From the NCBI GenBank assembly GCA_030672605.1, contig DAOVGE010000140.1, forward strand, positions 1 through 6,685: a DNA stretch of 6,685 bases, in the 5' to 3' direction. Origin of the DNA: Methanosarcinales archaeon. GTDB taxonomy: Archaea > Halobacteriota > Methanosarcinia > Methanosarcinales > Methanogasteraceae. Below, in pieces: positions 5,245 to 6,685 of the stretch (position 1 is its first letter; every line of letters starts with the position of its first letter). The notes under the pieces are model-generated. The model was not told the origin of the DNA and did not search any database. It saw nothing but the letters and a program-made list of their open reading frames with translations. Made by a program: the position numbers and the translations under genes.

Positions 5245-6363
5245 ATGACTCCCGCAGCATTCCTCCTGATCGATGACAGCACCCATAACCCGGACATGTA
5301 CTACGCAACCCGGTTCCTCGCATCCGACCGGTTCCTGTACCTGAAATCACAAAATAAAGAGATCCTCCTCATATCGCAGATGGAACTCGGTCGTGCCCGC
5401 ATGGAATCAGAGATCAGCGATATTCGCACGACAACAGATTATGACATAATCGGGAAACTGAAGCGTTACGGGAGAGATGCGGCGTACAACATGGTCGTCT
5501 CCGAACTGCTACGTTGCGAAGGAGTAACCAGGGTCAGCGTCCCGCACAATTTCCCAATATCCATTGCAGATGCACTGCGGAGCCACGGGGTTGGAATCAT
5601 CCCGGTTCCAAGCCCGATTGCAAAACTGCGATCCGTAAAAAGCAGTTGCGAGATAGAGCAGATCAAAAAAGCGCAAGCATGCTGCGAAAAAGCCATGCAA
5701 ACTGCAATCGATGCAATACGAAGAGCAAAAGTCATGGATGGCGTGCTCTTTGATTCTAATTCTAATTCTAATTCTGACCAGCCCCTCACATCAGAGCGGG
5801 TCAGGGCGGCAATCGAGCACACTTTGATTGACTGTGGGTGCGAATCAGAGAGCACAATCGTTGCAGGCGGAATGGACGCCTCAAATCCGCACAATGTGGG
5901 AACAGGCGTACTGCGAGTGGACGAGAGCATTGTAATCGACATCTTTCCGCGTCTTTCACAAGAGCGGTACTACGCAGACATGACCCGAACTGTGGCACGG
6001 GGCAGCCCGCCGCAGGAGATAATCGAGATGTACGATGCAGTGTTGGATGCGCAGTCTGTTGGACTCGGGACGGTACGTGCCGGCGTATCCGGCGGCGATG
6101 TCCACGACGCTGTCTGCGATTGCTTCAGGGATTATGGGTATCTGGACATGTTCACGCATTCGACAGGACACGGGGTCGGGCTCAATGTTCACGAGAATCC
6201 GTCCATCGGAACAGGCGGCGAGGTGCTCGAAGCCGGCAACGTGATAACGATTGAACCCGGGTTGTATGGCAAAATCGGCGGTATCCGGCTTGAAGATCTG
6301 GTGGTGGTAACGAAAACCGGATGCATCAATCTCACTACGATTACGAAGCGGTTTCTGGTGTAA
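5245..6363 (+). CDS. M24 metallopeptidase, Xaa-Pro dipeptidase/aminopeptidase P type
   Basis: A 372-residue cytosolic peptidase that removes or splits residues before proline. The creatinase-like amino-terminal domain (about 1-125) is followed by the pita-bread catalytic domain. The five metal ligands are present: D232 in VIDIFPRL, D245 in YYADMTRT, H309 in GHGVGLNVHE, E337 in TIEPGLY and E350 in GIRLEDLVVV. H216 in NPHNVGT fits the conserved substrate-site histidine. Length is normal for archaeal PepQ-type proteins. A Ser-Asn run (171-177) encoded by a hexamer repeat lies in a loop between the first catalytic helices. ATG 5245 is the natural start and the mRNA may be leaderless. It diverges from the Cas8b remnant and shows no functional link to it; it probably marks the chromosomal flank of the decayed locus. 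Substrate class (dipeptide or longer) cannot be read from sequence. Confidence 0.92.
   Translation: MTPAAFLLIDDSTHNPDMYYATRFLASDRFLYLKSQNKEILLISQMELGRARMESEISDIRTTTDYDIIGKLKRYGRDAAYNMVVSELLRCEGVTRVSVPHNFPISIADALRSHGVGIIPVPSPIAKLRSVKSSCEIEQIKKAQACCEKAMQTAIDAIRRAKVMDGVLFDSNSNSNSDQPLTSERVRAAIEHTLIDCGCESESTIVAGGMDASNPHNVGTGVLRVDESIVIDIFPRLSQERYYADMTRTVARGSPPQEIIEMYDAVLDAQSVGLGTVRAGVSGGDVHDAVCDCFRDYGYLDMFTHSTGHGVGLNVHENPSIGTGGEVLEAGNVITIEPGLYGKIGGIRLEDLVVVTKTGCINLTTITKRFLV
5753..5775 (+). repeat. Hexanucleotide tandem repeat ATTCTA inside the peptidase gene
   Basis: Nearly four copies of attcta in a row encode Ser-Asn repeats (residues 171-177). The unit length is a multiple of three, so copy changes lengthen or shorten a surface loop without breaking the frame. 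Confidence 0.85.
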
Positions 6364-6463
6364 TGTAGATCGGTGTGCGGTGCATAGTCGTTATACGTCT
6401 CATATATGGCTGCAAATTTGGTCTGGTGGCGTGGCTGGTTTCGGGTGGCGTGACAATAGTTAA

Positions 6464-6484
6464 TTTTTGGTTCTTCGCTGTTTT
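6464..6484 (+). terminator. Possible oligo-T terminator after the peptidase
   Basis: A T-rich stretch with ttttt (6464-6468) and tttt (6481-6484) lies 100-120 bases after the peptidase stop. Archaeal polymerase ends at such tracts, but there is no stem before it, so the call is weak. Confidence 0.25.
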
Positions 6485-6565
6485 GTATGAGTAACACGAG
6501 CACCCATTCTGCTAAATGGTGCATCGGTGCAGAAGAGCTATCCTGGAATAAAACATGGAGAATAA

Positions 6566-6674
6566 AACCACAGAGGGCACAGAGAGTCACAGAGAGATGT
6601 AACCTGTTTTAAGATGGGATTTGCGAGTAATGGTCAATAAGAAAACTCTGCGTTCCTCTGTGATCTCTGTGGTT
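6566..6674. repeat. ACCACAGAG-type inverted repeat
   Basis: The left arm 6566-6596 has cacagag units about every 9-10 bases (aaccacagagggcacagag and a third copy). The right arm 6646-6674 is its reverse complement with few changes (ctctgtgatctctgtggtt). A spacer of about 50 bases lies between. Together they make a dispersed-repeat element resembling a repeat type I recall from many prokaryotic genomes. The stretch 6364-6565 holds no gene that I can support, only a weak hairpin at 6500-6522. Confidence 0.7.
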
Positions 6675-6685
6675 AATTATCTATA

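Noticed and set aside
5466..6254. Several open frames within the peptidase gene in other frames
   Set aside because: They are shadows of a gene with all five metal ligands, and their translations are rich in Arg, Cys and Ser without motifs.
6566..6674. CRISPR array made of the cacagag repeats
   Set aside because: Units are about 9-10 bases with almost no spacer between them and the arms are inverted, so it is not an array. No other part of the window has regular repeats with unique spacers.

Overview
The window looks archaeal. Its clearest housekeeping gene is the large subunit of DNA primase (priL) with its four iron-sulfur cysteines, a protein of archaea and eukaryotes. TATA-like boxes about 25-30 bases ahead of several starts, and at least one start with no Shine-Dalgarno sequence, fit archaeal transcription. 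Gene types, moderate GC and intergenic repeat families suggest a methanogen-related or ANME-type euryarchaeon. That narrower placement is inference.

Layout: 1-470 is non-coding and made of nested direct and inverted repeats. priL runs forward at 494-1492. At 1515-1830 on the reverse strand is a decayed, 5'-truncated fragment of the CRISPR endoribonuclease Cas6b. A forward toxin-antitoxin pair of VapBC type follows (1896-2512). A nearly full-length Cas6b gene with one frameshift lies in reverse at 2591-3267. Directly upstream of it, on the same strand, is a tight four-gene run: MNT nucleotidyltransferase (mntA), HEPN RNase (hepT), a DUF4258/PBECR-like protein and a DUF2283 protein (4669 down to 3301). 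Further upstream is the amino-terminal remnant of a type I-B Cas8b (Csh1/TM1802-type) gene with an in-frame stop (4833-5132). A divergent gap with TATA-like sequences separates it from a forward M24 metallopeptidase (5245-6363). The window ends in non-coding sequence with an inverted repeat of the ACCACAGAG type.

The main reading is a dying type I-B CRISPR-Cas locus. Both cas genes, and a second divergent Cas6b copy, are broken. No array and no cas3/5/7/1/2/4 is visible. Three toxin-antitoxin type modules lying in or beside the remains all have open frames and their key residues. The intact modules may have been adjuncts of the CRISPR locus or insertions that outlived it. The sequence alone cannot decide this, nor exclude that single-base breaks are assembly errors.
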